A stretch of 64,000 nt of DNA from Neomegalonema sp. (GCA_022760355.1 JALEGB010000137.1:17190-81189), one strand, 5' to 3'. Shown: positions 1 through 8,369, counted from the first letter of the stretch. The notes: generated from the sequence alone by a model not told the origin. A program made the numbers and translations.

Positions 1-345
1 TTCGCCCTCGACGAGCAGCGGCGTGATTCCCTCGGTGGCGACGAACACCGCCGCCTTCGATCCCGAGGTCTCGATCAGCGTCTTCGACCAGGTTTCAAAT
101 CCAAGCCCATTGACGAAGATTACATCCGCCTCGGCGACAGCGCGGGCGTCTTGCACACTGGGCGTGTAGACATGCGCATCGGCGTCTGGGCCGACGATGG
201 TCGTCACTTCGGCCATATCGCCGGCGACCACTTTGACCATGTCGCCGAGAATCGAGAAGCTGGCGACGATTTTGATCGGCTTCGCCGTTGCGGCCAGCGG
301 CGTAAACACCAGCGCCGCGGCAAGCATCCATCTAAGGAATCTCAT
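1..345 (-). CDS. Zn/Mn ABC transporter substrate-binding protein, N-terminal part
   Basis: The first 115 codons of a periplasmic metal-binding protein of the ZnuA/TroA family; the rest lies beyond the window. A signal peptide covers residues 1-21, ending near ATA-K. The conserved stretch GPDADAHVYTP carries His58, the expected first metal ligand, and NGLGFETW further on is also typical of the family. The ATG is preceded by AAGGAG at good spacing and overlaps the end of the permease gene by 14 nt, so it is the third gene of an ATPase-permease-binding protein operon. Zn versus Mn cannot be decided from this part. Confidence 0.9.
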   Translation of the reverse strand, partial: MRFLRWMLAAALVFTPLAATAKPIKIVASFSILGDMVKVVAGDMAEVTTIVGPDADAHVYTPSVQDARAVAEADVIFVNGLGFETWSKTLIETSGSKAAVFVATEGITPLLVEGE

Positions 346-1252
346 GCTGTATCTCCTTGGATTGCTGAACATTTTCGGAGGAGCGCGCCCGTGTTTTAGC
401 GGCGACCGACTTCAGGCCGGCGCGCAGGCCGAGTGGCGCGAAAAGCAGGCTGATGACGAAAATCACGCCCGCAACGAGCACGATGCAGGGGCCCGACGGC
501 GTCTCCGGCGCGTAGAATGAAATCAGCAGGCCGGCCCAGCAGCTGCCGAGGCAGAAAGCAAAGCCGATCAGCAGCTGGCCGGTGATGGTCGCCGACCAGT
601 AGCGCGCTGACGTTGCGGGCAGGATCATCAGCCCCACCGCCATCAGCGTGCCGAGCGTTTTGAAAGCCGCCAGCAGGTTCAGCACCACCAGCAGCATGAA
701 CATCTGCTCGATCAGCTGCGGGTTCTTGGACTGGGACTCGAAGAAGGTCGGGTCGAGCGTGCTGACGATCAGCGGCCGCAGCAACACGACGAAGGCGCAG
801 AGGGTGATCGTCGCCACCGCGCCGATCAGGATCATTGAGTCGTTGTCGATGCCGAGGATCGAGCCGAACAGGAAGCTCTTCAGCGGGACGGCGGAGCCCG
901 CGGCGGAGAGGATCGTGATCCCAACCGCCAGCGCGATCAGATAGAGCGAGGCGAGGCTGGCGTCGGAGCGCAGGATTGTGACCCGCGCGAGCAGGCTGGT
1001 CAGCGCCGCAACCCCGATTCCGGCGATCAGCCCGCCGATCAGCAGCGAACCGACCGATAGCCCCGCCACCACGAAGGCGATCACGATGCCCGGTGTGATC
1101 GCGTGCGCCATCGCCTCGCCCGCGAGGGACAGGCGGCGCAGAACCAGAAAGGCGCCGACCGGCGCGATGGAGGCGGAGAGCGCCGTCGTCGCCACCAGGG
1201 CGCGGCGCATAAAGGCGAACTCCATCCATTCCGGGGTCCAGAACTCAGCCAT
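332..1252 (-). CDS. Zn/Mn ABC transporter permease (ZnuB/TroC family)
   Basis: A 306-residue integral membrane protein with many hydrophobic helices, including the family-typical segment SLAGEAMAHAITPG near residue 43 and an LPATSARYW motif in the C-terminal half. It forms the membrane channel of the metal importer. The ATG at 1252 overlaps the stop of the upstream ATPase by 8 nt; the open frame extends further upstream but that part lies inside the ATPase gene. The C-terminus overlaps the start of the binding-protein gene, so the three genes are translationally coupled. Confidence 0.88.
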   Translation of the reverse strand: MAEFWTPEWMEFAFMRRALVATTALSASIAPVGAFLVLRRLSLAGEAMAHAITPGIVIAFVVAGLSVGSLLIGGLIAGIGVAALTSLLARVTILRSDASLASLYLIALAVGITILSAAGSAVPLKSFLFGSILGIDNDSMILIGAVATITLCAFVVLLRPLIVSTLDPTFFESQSKNPQLIEQMFMLLVVLNLLAAFKTLGTLMAVGLMILPATSARYWSATITGQLLIGFAFCLGSCWAGLLISFYAPETPSGPCIVLVAGVIFVISLLFAPLGLRAGLKSVAAKTRARSSENVQQSKEIQHEIP

Positions 1253-2057
1253 GGCCGGCCTCCAGCTCGGTTCCCCGATAGATGCGCGGCGCCCAGGCGG
1301 CCTGACTTTCAGACATGTAGCCTTGCGCGACCAGGTTCTGAACGGTGAGAACTTCGTCCACCGCGCCATAAACCCCACGGCCGCCGCCGAGCAGCAGGGC
1401 GTGGCTGCAGCGATCCAGCACGGCGGAGAGGTCATGGACGACGAGGATCACCCCGCGCCCCTCGGCCGACCATTGGTCGATCACATCGAGCAGCTGCGCC
1501 TCGGTTCGCTGATCGACGGCGGCGAAGGGTTCGTCGAGCAGGATGAGCGGCGCGTCCTGGACGATCACGCGCGAGAACAGCGCCCGCTGCAGCTGCCCGC
1601 CGGACAGCGTGTAGATCGGCTGATCTGCGACTTCAGCGACGCCTGTGGCCTCGAGCGCCATGGTGATGCGGGCGCGCGTCGCCTCATCCACCCGGCCGCG
1701 AAAGCCGAAGCCGCGCCAAGCGCCCATCGCGGCCAGATCGCGCGTCTTGATCGGAAAACGGCGGTCAAACTCGGAAAGTTGAGCGAGATAGCCGATTTCG
1801 CGCGGGCGCCCTCTTGGCCAGCTCAGCGTCCCAGCGAGCGGCGGGCGCATGCCGAGCACCGTCTTGACGAAGGTCGTCTTGCCCGAGCCGTTATGTCCCA
1901 CCACCGCCAGCACGTCGCCGGGCTGGACATGAAACTGGAGCCCATGGGCCAGCTCATGCGCCGGATAGCCCAGGGCGAGCCCGTCGCAGTTCAGAATGGC
2001 GGGCGTATTTTTCCGTACCCCGGCCGCCACTAGATAATACCTACAATCAATACCCAA
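1245..2057 (-). CDS. Zn/Mn ABC transporter ATP-binding protein
   Basis: The ABC ATPase of the metal importer, up to 270 residues. Walker A (GHNGSGKT) lies at 54-61, the LSGGQ signature at 151-155, Walker B with LLDEP at 171-177 and the switch His at 208, counted from the TTG at 2057. The first gene of the operon. The start is uncertain: TTG at 2057 and GTG at 2030 are both possible and neither has a strong Shine-Dalgarno sequence; the family would fit the shorter form. No clear Zur, Fur or MntR box is visible upstream. Confidence 0.87.
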   Translation of the reverse strand: MGIDCRYYLVAAGVRKNTPAILNCDGLALGYPAHELAHGLQFHVQPGDVLAVVGHNGSGKTTFVKTVLGMRPPLAGTLSWPRGRPREIGYLAQLSEFDRRFPIKTRDLAAMGAWRGFGFRGRVDEATRARITMALEATGVAEVADQPIYTLSGGQLQRALFSRVIVQDAPLILLDEPFAAVDQRTEAQLLDVIDQWSAEGRGVILVVHDLSAVLDRCSHALLLGGGRGVYGAVDEVLTVQNLVAQGYMSESQAAWAPRIYRGTELEAGHG

Positions 2058-2254
2058 ATAACGCCGCTAACTGCCGTGGCTCCACATAACAAATCTCGCA
2101 GGCTTAAATCGGTCAGTGAGAAGTTTTCTTCCACGTCTTTTCTGCTTGGCTTGATCATCGCGAGTTCCTTTATCGGGAGTTTGCTTGTGAAGGCGTTTCT
2201 TGGTTTGCGCGCCGGCTATCTCATCTTGGTTTCATGGCATTGGGCTCAATTCGC

Positions 2255-2286
2255 CCTGTCGCCGCCCGCGAGCAGGCGGCGACAGG
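2255..2286 (-). terminator. Hairpin after cynS
   Basis: A perfect 12-bp stem (2255-2266 with 2275-2286) and 8-nt loop, 7 bp past the cynS stop. There is no U-run on the cynS side, so it may act as a processing or stabilising hairpin rather than a classic intrinsic terminator. It marks the end of the cyanase operon. Confidence 0.6.
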
Positions 2287-2293
2287 TCTATGA

Positions 2294-2749
2294 TCAGAAG
2301 GTTTTGTAGGGCAGGAACTTGCCGGTCATTTCGATCTTCACCCGGTCGCCAGCCGGGTTGGCCTCGCGGCTGATATCCATGGTGAAGTCGATCGCGGACA
2401 TGATGCCGTCGCCGAATTCTTCTTCGATCAGCGCCTTCATGGTGGTGCCGTAGACGCTCACGACCTCATAGAGGCGGTAAATCAGCGGGTCGGTCGGCAC
2501 CGCGGTCGGCAGGGAGCCGCGATAAGGCACAGTCATCAGCAGCGCGAGTTCTTCTTCGGAAAAGTTAAGGCCCAACGCATGGCCTGCGGCGACGGCTTGA
2601 TCGCGGGTCAGGGAGATTTGCCCCATCAGCGCGGCGGTGGTCCATTCTTTGGAGTGGCCGACGGCGGCGGCGATGTCTGACCATTTGACGCCGCGCATGA
2701 TCTTATGTGCGACGATTTTTTCAGTGAGTTCAGCCCTGGTGATCATCAT
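2294..2749 (-). CDS. cynS: Cyanate hydratase (cyanase)
   Basis: Cyanase catalyses cyanate + bicarbonate to ammonia and CO2 (via carbamate). The 151-residue length is normal. The N-terminal helical domain is followed by the catalytic C-terminal domain; Arg92, Glu95 and Ser118 fall where the three catalytic residues of the E. coli enzyme are expected (YRLYEVVSVYG and DGIMSAIDF contexts). Two adjacent ATG codons follow AAGGAG. It is the last gene of a long same-strand locus, 8 bp after a NitT/TauT-type ABC ATPase, which suggests that the adjacent importer brings in cyanate or a cyanate-releasing compound. Confidence 0.95.
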   Translation of the reverse strand: MMITRAELTEKIVAHKIMRGVKWSDIAAAVGHSKEWTTAALMGQISLTRDQAVAAGHALGLNFSEEELALLMTVPYRGSLPTAVPTDPLIYRLYEVVSVYGTTMKALIEEEFGDGIMSAIDFTMDISREANPAGDRVKIEMTGKFLPYKTF

Positions 2750-2757
2750 TTCACTCC

Positions 2758-3660
2758 TTACATCGCGATAGTTTGGGGGGCGGCTAGCGCCGCTGTTGTG
2801 TCTGCCGCCATTGGCCGAGCAACTGGCGGTTTTTTCGGGTCGTAGGACGCGCTCGCGATTTCTTCTTTGAAGTTCTTTGAGCGGTTGACCAGAAACTCAA
2901 TGAGATGATTTCGCATCGGATAGTAATTCGGATGCATATGCAGATTTGTTCTTGAACGCGGCTTCGGCAGCGTGTTCTCGACGATCTCACAGACCCGCGC
3001 CTCGGGGCCGTTGGTCATCAGAACAATGCGGTCCGCCAGTAGGATCGCTTCGTCGATATCGTGCGTGATCATGAAGCTCGTTTGCTTGCGCGCATGTACG
3101 ATCGAGACAAGCTCATCCTGGAGCGAGCCGCGGGTGAGTGCGTCAAGCGCGGAAAACGGCTCGTCCATCAGCATGATCCGCGGCTCAATCGCGAGCGCGC
3201 GGGCGATGCCGACCCGTTGCCGCATACCGCCGGAAAGCTGCGACGGCTTCTTCGTCTCTGCGCCGGTCAGGTGCACAAGGTCGATGAATTCCTGGCAGTG
3301 GGCGCGGCGCTCCTCCCGGCTTTTCTCTGGCCAGCGGGAGGATACGGCGAAGTCAATGTTCGCCATCGCCGTCATCCAGGGCATGAGCGCATGTCCCTGG
3401 AAGATCACGGCGCGATCGAGGCTGGGGCCGCGCACATCCTTGCGATCGACCAGGACGACGCCATTCGTTGGCTTGTCGAGGCCGGCGAGAATGTTCAGCA
3501 TCGTCGTCTTGCCGCAACCGGAGTGGCCGATTAGGCAAACGAACTCGCCCTCATGAACATCGAACCAAATATCTCCGAATACTTGTGTTGAAGACTTTTC
3601 ATTTGGGGTTGGAAATGATTTTTCTAACCCCTGCACTTGAATGATTGGTTTGTCAGTCAT
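2758..3660 (-). CDS. Nitrate/cyanate-type ABC transporter ATPase 1 (NrtD/CynD/TauB-like)
   Basis: A 300-residue ABC ATPase. Walker A GHSGCGKT is at 45-52, Q-loop Gln at 88, LSGGM signature at 142-146, Walker B with MLMDEP at 162-168 and switch His at 200. Sequence after the nucleotide-binding domain ([18 protein letters not shown], then a Pro/Ala-rich tail) resembles the C-terminal extension of NrtD-like ATPases. It sits between the permease gene (9-bp gap) and cynS (8-bp gap), so it energises importer 1 of the locus. The substrate is inferred from cynS alone. Confidence 0.88.
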   Translation of the reverse strand: MTDKPIIQVQGLEKSFPTPNEKSSTQVFGDIWFDVHEGEFVCLIGHSGCGKTTMLNILAGLDKPTNGVVLVDRKDVRGPSLDRAVIFQGHALMPWMTAMANIDFAVSSRWPEKSREERRAHCQEFIDLVHLTGAETKKPSQLSGGMRQRVGIARALAIEPRIMLMDEPFSALDALTRGSLQDELVSIVHARKQTSFMITHDIDEAILLADRIVLMTNGPEARVCEIVENTLPKPRSRTNLHMHPNYYPMRNHLIEFLVNRSKNFKEEIASASYDPKKPPVARPMAADTTAALAAPQTIAM

Positions 3661-3669
3661 CGCCCCACC

Positions 3670-4515
3670 CTATTCGACATACGCGACCAGGCGGCCGGCC
3701 CGCGCCAACGCCAAGTCAAGCAACATGCCAACCACGCCGATAAAGAAGATCGCCGAGATCACGCCCGTAATAGATAGATTGTTCCATTCATTCCATACGA
3801 AGTATCCAATGCCTGTGCCGCCGACGAGCATTTCAGCGGCAACAATAACTAGCCACGCGATGCCAATTGAAATTCGCATTCCTGTCAGTATCGTCGGTGC
3901 TGCCGCCGGTAGTATTACGCGGAATGCAGTGCGCCATGATGATACTTCGAGTGTTCGTGCTACATTGAGCCACTCTCTGCGCACATTTGCGACGCCGAAT
4001 GTCGTGTTGATCAGCATCGGCCAAATCGAGCAAATGAAGATCACGAATATTGACGATGTCTCGCTGTCTTTAATTGTGTACAGAGCGAGCGGCATCCAAG
4101 CGAGCGGTGAGACGGGTTTGAGCAGTTGAATAAAGGGATCAAGCGCGCGCTGGGCGACATTGGACATGCCGATCAAAAAGCCGAGCGGCACTGCAATGAG
4201 CGCGGCGAGGAAGAAGCCGGTCAGCACCCTCGCGATCGAATAGGCGAGCTGAATGCCGATGCCTTTGTCATTCGGGCCCGCGTCATAAAACGGGTTGGTG
4301 ATGTGGCCCCAAATCTCTTTGCCGACATCGGCCGGGCTGGGGATAGCGCTTTTCCCTTTGGCGGTTGGGCCGAGCAGTTCGGCGAGCTCGGGGTCCATTT
4401 TGACCGCAGGCCCCTGCTTTGAAAGCACGAACAGATGCCAGCTTAGCAAGAAAACACCAAGAATAATGATAGATAGCGCTAACGCTTTTGCCCAAGGCGG
4501 TTGTGTTGTCGTCAT
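3670..4515 (-). CDS. Nitrate/cyanate-type ABC transporter permease 1
   Basis: A 281-residue inner-membrane permease of the NrtB/CynB/TauC group. An N-terminal anchor (about residues 10-30) precedes a 60-residue non-membrane segment, then the usual helices; the coupling-loop region reads EWLNVARTLEVSSWRTAFRVILPAAAP, cut here for length, with the expected Gly-rich continuation. It lies 96 bp after its binding-protein gene, with a strong hairpin in the gap, and 9 bp before its ATPase gene. Confidence 0.87.
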   Translation of the reverse strand: MTTTQPPWAKALALSIIILGVFLLSWHLFVLSKQGPAVKMDPELAELLGPTAKGKSAIPSPADVGKEIWGHITNPFYDAGPNDKGIGIQLAYSIARVLTGFFLAALIAVPLGFLIGMSNVAQRALDPFIQLLKPVSPLAWMPLALYTIKDSETSSIFVIFICSIWPMLINTTFGVANVRREWLNVARTLEVSSWRTAFRVILPAAAPTILTGMRISIGIAWLVIVAAEMLVGGTGIGYFVWNEWNNLSITGVISAIFFIGVVGMLLDLALARAGRLVAYVE

Positions 4516-4561
4516 ATTCTATCCAGTCTCTTTGCTATTCCGAACTGGCCTATCTAGCGGT

Positions 4562-4603
4562 GCGCGGCTTGGCGTAAGCGGGGGTAGATTCGCCAAGCCG
4601 CGC
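4562..4603 (-). promoter_or_regulatory. Intra-operon hairpin between binding protein and permease
   Basis: A perfect 13-bp stem (4562-4574 with 4591-4603) and 16-nt loop begins 8 bp after the binding-protein stop. Hairpins at this place commonly protect binding-protein mRNA or attenuate downstream genes, giving more binding protein than permease; that role is inferred. Confidence 0.6.
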
Positions 4604-4611
4604 TGGTTTAG

Positions 4612-6117
4612 TTAGCCGCGCTTGATTGCGAAGCTATCGATGTACTCATCTGGTTTTGAGTAATCGAAGGTCTTGCCCATGATGTCATAGCTCTTGTAAG
4701 TGACATCTGGTGGCGTTTGCCCCATGTCTTTCATGACAGCTTGGGCGTCGGTCGCCAAGTATACCTGCTCAGCGATCGCTTTATAGTTGACGTCCCCTTC
4801 AATATAGCCCCATCGCTTCATCTGCGACAGGATCCACACCCCAAAGGAGTGGTACGGGAACGGATCAAAATCGATCCGGTCCGGCTCGTTCCGAACGGCG
4901 CCCAGACCGTCGGCGAAGCGGCCGGTCAGAACTTGCTTCACCACCGTTTCCGGCTGATTGAGGTAGTTCTTCGGTGAAATCGCCTTTGAAATCTCAGCCC
5001 GGTTTTCCGGCGCCGAGGAATAGGCGGTCGCGTCGAGGATCGACTTAAACAACGCCAAGAAAGTGTTCGGCGTCTCGTCGATGAACTTCTTCGAGGCGGC
5101 GAAGGCGCAGCACGGGTGGCCCGGCCAGATTTCTTTGGTCAGCTTGTAGATAAAGCCGACGCCATCATAGACGGCGCGCTGGTTGAACGGATCTGGGCTC
5201 AGATAGCCATCCAAGTTGCCGGCGGAAAGGTTGGCCACCATCTCTGGCGGCGGCACCACCCGGATTTGGATGTCTTTGTCCGGATCCAGGCCCGCTTCGG
5301 CGACATAGTAGCGAAGCAGGAAGTTGTGCATCGAATATTCGAACGGCACGCCGAAGGTGAAGCCTTTCCACAGCTTCGGATTCTGCTTGTCCTTGTGCTT
5401 CATCGCCAGGGTGATGGCCTGGCCGTTGATGTTCTCAACTGCAGGCATCGTCCATGGCGTCGCCGCCGAGCCGGCGCCGACCGTGATCGCCAGCGGCATC
5501 GGGGTCAGCATGTGCGCCGCGTCGTACTCGTAGGAGAGCGACTTGTCGCGGCTGACCGCCCAACCGGCGGTTTTGATCACATCTACGTCAAGCCCGTACT
5601 TCTTATAGAAGCCCAACGGGTGCGCCATGATGATCGGGGTGGCGCAAGTGATCGGCACGAAGCCGACTTTGAGGTCCTTTTTCTCAATCGGACCTTTCGC
5701 GTCGACGATATTGGCGACCGCCTTATCGATCGGCAGGATCGAGCTGATCGCCGCCGCCGCTGTGCCTGCGCCAACTGCGCGCAGGAAGGCCCGGCGATTG
5801 GCGTCGGTTCCGAAGATCCCGTTTAGGATCGCGGACTCCGCCAGATTCGCGAGGACTCTCTCCTGATCCTTCCAATCCAGCTTTTCAGCTGTATCGGTCG
5901 GCGCCGCCAAATCGCTGAGTGCGCGATCGGCTTCTGTCGCTTCGCGTGCGACGGGTCCTTCGGCGCCGTTCGGCGTCGTCTCCGCGCAATAGAAGCGCGA
6001 TCCTTTAGATGCGTCCGCGAGCGCCGCTTGGTGCTCGAACATCGTCGCATGCAGTCCGCACGGACAGCCGTTCCAAAGAACTTCGTCCGCATCGTAGAGG
6101 TTGCTCAAAGCTCCCAT
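4612..6117 (-). CDS. Nitrate/cyanate-type ABC substrate-binding protein 1 (NrtA/CmpA-like)
   Basis: About 501 residues from the ATG at 6117 (GGAG 9 nt upstream); an ATG 15 nt further up lacks a well-placed ribosome site. The mature part matches the NrtA/CmpA/CynA family (VGFVPITCATPIIMAHPLG; VPFEYSMHNFLLRYY; HPCCAF). Unusually the Tat-like motif NRRAFLRAV and its hydrophobic stretch start only near residue 107; a roughly 105-residue N-terminal extension precedes it and contains CPCGLH (18-23) and another Cys near 45. The gene heads the block binding protein-permease-ATPase-cynS and follows the ANTAR regulator gene. Ligand unknown; cyanate is the contextual guess. Confidence 0.87.
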   Translation of the reverse strand: MGALSNLYDADEVLWNGCPCGLHATMFEHQAALADASKGSRFYCAETTPNGAEGPVAREATEADRALSDLAAPTDTAEKLDWKDQERVLANLAESAILNGIFGTDANRRAFLRAVGAGTAAAAISSILPIDKAVANIVDAKGPIEKKDLKVGFVPITCATPIIMAHPLGFYKKYGLDVDVIKTAGWAVSRDKSLSYEYDAAHMLTPMPLAITVGAGSAATPWTMPAVENINGQAITLAMKHKDKQNPKLWKGFTFGVPFEYSMHNFLLRYYVAEAGLDPDKDIQIRVVPPPEMVANLSAGNLDGYLSPDPFNQRAVYDGVGFIYKLTKEIWPGHPCCAFAASKKFIDETPNTFLALFKSILDATAYSSAPENRAEISKAISPKNYLNQPETVVKQVLTGRFADGLGAVRNEPDRIDFDPFPYHSFGVWILSQMKRWGYIEGDVNYKAIAEQVYLATDAQAVMKDMGQTPPDVTYKSYDIMGKTFDYSKPDEYIDSFAIKRG

Positions 6118-6204
6118 GAGCCTGTGCTCCATAGTACGACATGTTGGCCTCCTTTAGCCGTCTCCGCAAACGCCCCCATCAGCGCTCCGCGGTGGTTTGA
6201 ATTT

Positions 6205-6235
6205 GATCGCATTGCGCCGCCTTTGGCGCGCGATC
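6205..6235 (-). promoter_or_regulatory. Hexaloop hairpin in the leader between ANTAR gene and binding-protein gene
   Basis: Read on the minus strand the RNA folds as GATCGC-GCGCC, a six-nt loop AAAGGC, GGCGC-AAT-GCGATC: an 11-bp stem with one 3-nt bulge. ANTAR proteins bind paired hairpins with hexanucleotide loops carrying A at position 1 and G at position 4, and this loop fits. A weaker 4-bp hairpin (6235-6249) with a seven-nt loop lies just upstream; it does not fit the rule. No terminator U-run is seen before the downstream start. Candidate NasT-type control site. Confidence 0.45.
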
Positions 6236-6254
6236 CAGCTTGCGTCCGGCGCGC

Positions 6255-6860
6255 TTAGGCGTCGGAGGCGAGCAATTCTTCAGCCTCAATGATCGCGCGC
6301 GCCGTTTCCGGCAGCGGCAGGTTGCGGGTCATTGAGAGCGCCTGCAGGCGCTTATGCGCTTCGTCTTCGGACAGGCCGCCGCGCGCCATCAGCACGCCCT
6401 TCGCGCGCGCCACCAGCTTCATTGAAGCCAGCGCGTTTTTGGCGGAGCGCCAATCTTCGGTCAGGCGCTGTATTCGGGCGCGAACGGCGATTGCGCTTGC
6501 GGCGCCGATGGCGATGCGGTCGGCTTGCACGCCAACAGGGGCCACCTGATCCGCGCCGGCCGCGATCAGGCGCGCGGCGATGTCGGGTTGGGCGTTGTCG
6601 ACCAGGGTCAAGATCGGCGCCGCCAGGCCCTCGCGCAGGGTCTCCAGCGCTTCGATCGCGCTCGGCGCGCCTTCGCCTGCGTGAAAGAAGGCGAGCTCGA
6701 CATCTAGGGCGGCGTCGATCGCGCTCGCCGCGTCGCCGAAACCGCCCACAATCGCGAAGCCGCGATCATGTAGCACGCTCGAGAACAGCTCACGGCGGCC
6801 GGCTTCCGGGTCAATCAACAGCGCGCGCCGCACGGTGGGATCGGGGAGGGACAAGAACAT
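6255..6860 (-). CDS. ANTAR-domain response regulator (NasT/AmiR-like)
   Basis: A 201-residue RNA-binding antiterminator candidate. Residues about 10-120 form a receiver-like domain, but the end of strand 3 reads VELAFFHAGEG with no phospho-acceptor Asp, so it is probably a pseudo-receiver as in AmiR. A helical linker leads to the ANTAR domain (about 135-197; AKGVLMARGGLSEDEAHK is diagnostic). NasT-type proteins relieve termination in leaders of nitrate and amide genes. The ATG overlaps the upstream stop (TGATG) and the next gene is the binding protein of importer 1. No separate NasS-like sensor gene is present; one of the binding proteins could play that part, but both carry export motifs. 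Confidence 0.88.
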   Translation of the reverse strand: MFLSLPDPTVRRALLIDPEAGRRELFSSVLHDRGFAIVGGFGDAASAIDAALDVELAFFHAGEGAPSAIEALETLREGLAAPILTLVDNAQPDIAARLIAAGADQVAPVGVQADRIAIGAASAIAVRARIQRLTEDWRSAKNALASMKLVARAKGVLMARGGLSEDEAHKRLQALSMTRNLPLPETARAIIEAEELLASDA

Positions 6861-7471
6861 CAGGCCGTCTCCTCGACACCGAGGGCTGCAGCCAGGTAGT
6901 CGAGCCGATCCTGCCCGAGGAAGCGCGCGCCATCCAGCACATAGGTTGGCGAGCCGAACACCTGCGCGGCGATCGCGTCATGGGTGTAGGCCTCGGCCGC
7001 CGCCCTTGTTTCGTCGGCGGCCGCGCGCCCAAGGATCGCGAGCGCGTCAAAGCCTGCGGCGCTCAGGATGTCGCTGGCGGTCGCCTCGCTGGCGATATCG
7101 CGTTCCTCGGCCCATACGGCGCGCAGAAAGGCGAACGAGATCCGGCCGACATCGCCGCCGGTCAGATCGACCGCAATAATGATCCGGCAGGCGAGATCGG
7201 TTGGCGTCGGCCAGTATGTCGGCTTCGGATTGATCGGTAGGCCGAAACGTGCGGCGCACCGCGTGAGATCCTCCATCCGATAGCTCAACCGGGCGTCGGA
7301 TTGCTTGAAGGGCGGGGTCGTTTCGCTCGCCGCGAAAACCCGAGCGATGTCGACCGGGCGATAGCGGATCTCCGCATTGGCCGCCGTCGCAATGGCGCGC
7401 AGCCGCGGCTCGCCCAGATAGGCGAAACCAGAGATTGGCGCGTAGTAATAGTCGATTGTCGCTCGGGTCAT
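6860..7471 (-). CDS. DsbA-fold oxidoreductase / 2-hydroxychromene-2-carboxylate isomerase-like
   Basis: A 203-residue protein of the DsbA/HCCA-isomerase/GST-kappa group. The N-terminal strand YYYAPISGFAYLG matches the family start, with Ser14 at the catalytic serine position and no CxxC, which argues against a disulfide oxidoreductase. The C-terminal VFGSPTYVLDGARFLGQDRL is typical of the thioredoxin-fold cis-Pro region. Such proteins use glutathione to isomerise or transfer on hydrophobic substrates. It lies 10 bp after the rhodanese gene and overlaps the ANTAR gene. The substrate is unknown; the local context is sulfur/cyanate chemistry. Confidence 0.8.
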   Translation of the reverse strand: MTRATIDYYYAPISGFAYLGEPRLRAIATAANAEIRYRPVDIARVFAASETTPPFKQSDARLSYRMEDLTRCAARFGLPINPKPTYWPTPTDLACRIIIAVDLTGGDVGRISFAFLRAVWAEERDIASEATASDILSAAGFDALAILGRAAADETRAAAEAYTHDAIAAQVFGSPTYVLDGARFLGQDRLDYLAAALGVEETA

Positions 7472-7481
7472 TGTGCTCTCC

Positions 7482-8333
7482 TTAGGCGGCGAAAGGCAGG
7501 CCTTCGTCGATTGGCAGCGAGGGATCGCGCGACCATTCGTTCCAAGAGCCGAAATAGATCCGCACGTCTTTCACGCCGGCCTCCTTGAGGGCGACGAAGG
7601 TGTTCGAGGCGCGCGCCCCCTTGAAGCAGTACAGATAGACGGGCGTGTCCTTGGTGATGCCGACGCTGGCGCACTCCGCCATCACTTCGTCCGCCGATTT
7701 GATCCGCGGCCCTTCGGCGGTTGGCTTCATGAAGCGGTACCATTCGATCCAGCGCGCGCCCGGAATTCGGCCTTTGCGCGGGCAGAAATCCTTGCCGTAG
7801 GGGGAGGAGCTGTCCGCGATCCATTCATCGACATCGCGCACATCCAAAATGGCGATGGACGGGTTGCCCAGCGCCGCTTGCATATCCGCCTGCGTCAGCA
7901 TCAGCGCCGCCGCACTTGGGTCGACGGGAAAGCTGGCTGGCGTCGGCGTCAGCGGCGCGGTGTGGAGATCAAAGCCGGCGGCTTTCCACGCATCGACGCC
8001 GCCATGGAGCACCGCCGCGTTCGGATAGCCGAGATATTTCAGCAGAAAATATCCGCGGCAGGACTGGCCGAAGCCGGTATTCATCGATTGCTCGCACAGA
8101 ACGGCGGTTTTGGCTCCATCCAACCCGGCGGCGCCGAAAGCTGCGGCGAATTTCGCGCTGAGCTCCGCCATGCCATCGGCGGAGGACGTCGCCAGGTAGG
8201 TGAAGATCTCATGCAGATTTACGGCGCCAGCGATGTGGCCGGCCTTGAAGCTGTCGGGGTCGCGGGTGTCGATTACGACAACATCCGGTCCGAGATTTTC
8301 TTTCAGGGTTTGCGGCGAAACTAATACGGACAT
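7482..8333 (-). CDS. Two-domain sulfurtransferase (rhodanese/SseA-like)
   Basis: 283 residues from the ATG at 8333, which has AAGGAG 8 nt upstream. Two rhodanese domains: N-terminal about 5-125 (VVVIDTRDPDSFKAGHIAGA) and C-terminal about 145-280. The C-terminal active-site loop is YCFKGARAS with Cys236; the N-terminal domain also keeps a Cys (Cys80, LCEQSMN). Rhodaneses move sulfane sulfur between thiosulfate or mercaptopyruvate and acceptors such as cyanide or thiols. Placement in an operon with cyanase is suggestive of thiocyanate/cyanide or organosulfur metabolism. Cytoplasmic, no signal peptide. Confidence 0.9.
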   Translation of the reverse strand: MSVLVSPQTLKENLGPDVVVIDTRDPDSFKAGHIAGAVNLHEIFTYLATSSADGMAELSAKFAAAFGAAGLDGAKTAVLCEQSMNTGFGQSCRGYFLLKYLGYPNAAVLHGGVDAWKAAGFDLHTAPLTPTPASFPVDPSAAALMLTQADMQAALGNPSIAILDVRDVDEWIADSSSPYGKDFCPRKGRIPGARWIEWYRFMKPTAEGPRIKSADEVMAECASVGITKDTPVYLYCFKGARASNTFVALKEAGVKDVRIYFGSWNEWSRDPSLPIDEGLPFAA

Positions 8334-8369
8334 TCTCTTCACTCCTTGAGGCCCCCGGAAGGCGATCGT

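Noticed and set aside
978..2033. 351-residue plus-strand frame across the metal importer ATPase and permease genes
   Set aside because: Antisense shadow of two genes with intact Walker motifs and membrane helices.
2076..2309. 77-residue open frame with a hydrophobic middle between the metal importer and cynS
   Set aside because: No ribosome site, it runs through the cynS terminator hairpin and into cynS antisense; hydrophobicity is likely chance.
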